A stretch of DNA of 11,282 nt, taken from Nitrospira sp. ST-bin5. Lineage in GTDB: Bacteria; Nitrospirota; Nitrospiria; Nitrospirales; Nitrospiraceae. The stretch is from assembly GCA_002083555.1 (NCBI GenBank), contig MSXN01000023.1, positions 19,235 through 30,516 on the forward strand, in the 5' to 3' direction. A program made the position numbers and the translations under genes. Shown one piece after another: positions 10,901 to 11,282 of this stretch (within the stretch, counting starts at the first letter, position 1; every line of letters starts with the position of its first letter). A model generated the notes under the pieces. It did no database searches. It had not been told where the DNA came from and was given only the letters and a program-made list of their open reading frames with translations.

Positions 10901-11282
10901 TCAGATTGCATATCTCACTATGTTTCCTGTCCAAGTAGCAGTTGCAGACTTCACATGATTTTCTTCGAGCCCTTGAAGCCTAATCCATGCCTCAATGAAA
11001 CCCTCCGCTACATATATCGCCTCTTCGGCGTCCTTTTGTGAGAGTGAGTCAAACAATGCGACATCCATCATCCCTTTGATAGTTACATTCTCAAACTGGA
11101 CAGTATGATAGTCAGAATTGAAATGCATAAGGCGATTTCGCTTATCAATTACATCACAAAAGTCTTTCCCTATGCCTTCCAATAGATCTAAATCCTTATT
11201 AAAGCACACCTTGGGCCATGTCCTGATCTTCCGAGTAATAAATCTTCTCCTCGCAAGGTCTGAGGTAGGCTCGAAATAGTGG
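10901..11282 (-). CDS. C-terminal part of a HEPN-like protein, cut by the window edge
   Basis: The frame is open from the stop at 10901 to the end of the window. The GTG at 11209 is only an internal codon: upstream codons continue HYFEPTSDLARRRF and ITRKIRTWPKVCFNKD. At least 127 residues are visible, so the gene is partial here. It has DVIDKRNRLMHF, in which R-N-R-L-M-H fits the R-x4-6-H motif of HEPN domains (often RNases of defence or toxin-antitoxin systems, or non-catalytic relatives). It is preceded by an aliphatic helix and followed by an acidic helical region (LSQKDAEEAIYVAEGFIEAWIRLQGLEENH). Composition is clearly AT-richer than the neighbours, suggesting separate origin. The HEPN call rests on one motif and helical context. 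Confidence 0.5.
   Translation of the reverse strand, partial: HYFEPTSDLARRRFITRKIRTWPKVCFNKDLDLLEGIGKDFCDVIDKRNRLMHFNSDYHTVQFENVTIKGMMDVALFDSLSQKDAEEAIYVAEGFIEAWIRLQGLEENHVKSATATWTGNIVRYAI

Noticed and set aside
1..11282. CRISPR array, tRNA or rRNA genes
   Set aside because: No regularly spaced repeats and no recognisable tRNA or rRNA segments were seen on either strand by eye.

Overview
The window looks like an accessory stretch of a GC-rich Gram-negative chromosome. Gene style and intergenic repeats are compatible with Nitrospirota or an environmental proteobacterium, but no marker gene settles this. There is no rRNA, tRNA, CRISPR array, integrase or complete insertion sequence in the window.

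Left part (1-2750, + strand): a secreted or anchored protein with an N,N-dimethylformamidase beta-subunit-like C-terminal domain is followed 64 bases later by a multi-span acyltransferase-3 membrane protein. They may be one envelope-related transcription unit.

Middle part (2881-6417, all - strand): reading in the direction of transcription, there is an AsmA-like membrane-anchored protein and Nudix hydrolase copy 2. Next come small toxin-antitoxin-type genes: a nonsense-broken partner gene, DUF2283 and an orphan HigA. Nudix hydrolase copy 1 follows, then a DUF4160/HTH gene pair. The two Nudix genes are paralogues (about 70 % identical by eye) that bracket the DUF2283/HigA genes. Two of the small-gene pairs are joined by ATGA stop/start overlaps.

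Right part (6596-10461, all - strand): seven short, unrelated, single-gene units all point the same way: DUF1398 copy 2, RibD-type reductase, SRPBCC, VOC, DUF1398 copy 1, VOC and GNAT. The gaps hold imperfect inverted repeats that resemble integron attC sites. They show RYYYAAC/GTTRRRY-like ends, paired inner arms with a single unpaired base on the gene-proximal arm, and in one place a 20-base match in layout to the right half of the aadA1 attC. My best reading is a decayed integron cassette cluster without an integrase (CALIN-like). One cassette (DUF1398) is present twice at about 96 % protein identity.

Far right (10472-11282): the 5' part of an IS30-family transposase gene is cut off at a short dispersed repeat. 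After it comes the C-terminal part of an AT-richer gene with a HEPN-like R-x4-H motif, which runs off the window.

Most interesting are the cassette-like array with its structured, covarying boundary elements, the short T-tailed palindromic motifs found at most of the broken cassette boundaries, and the small-gene island with its stop-codon-disrupted first gene.
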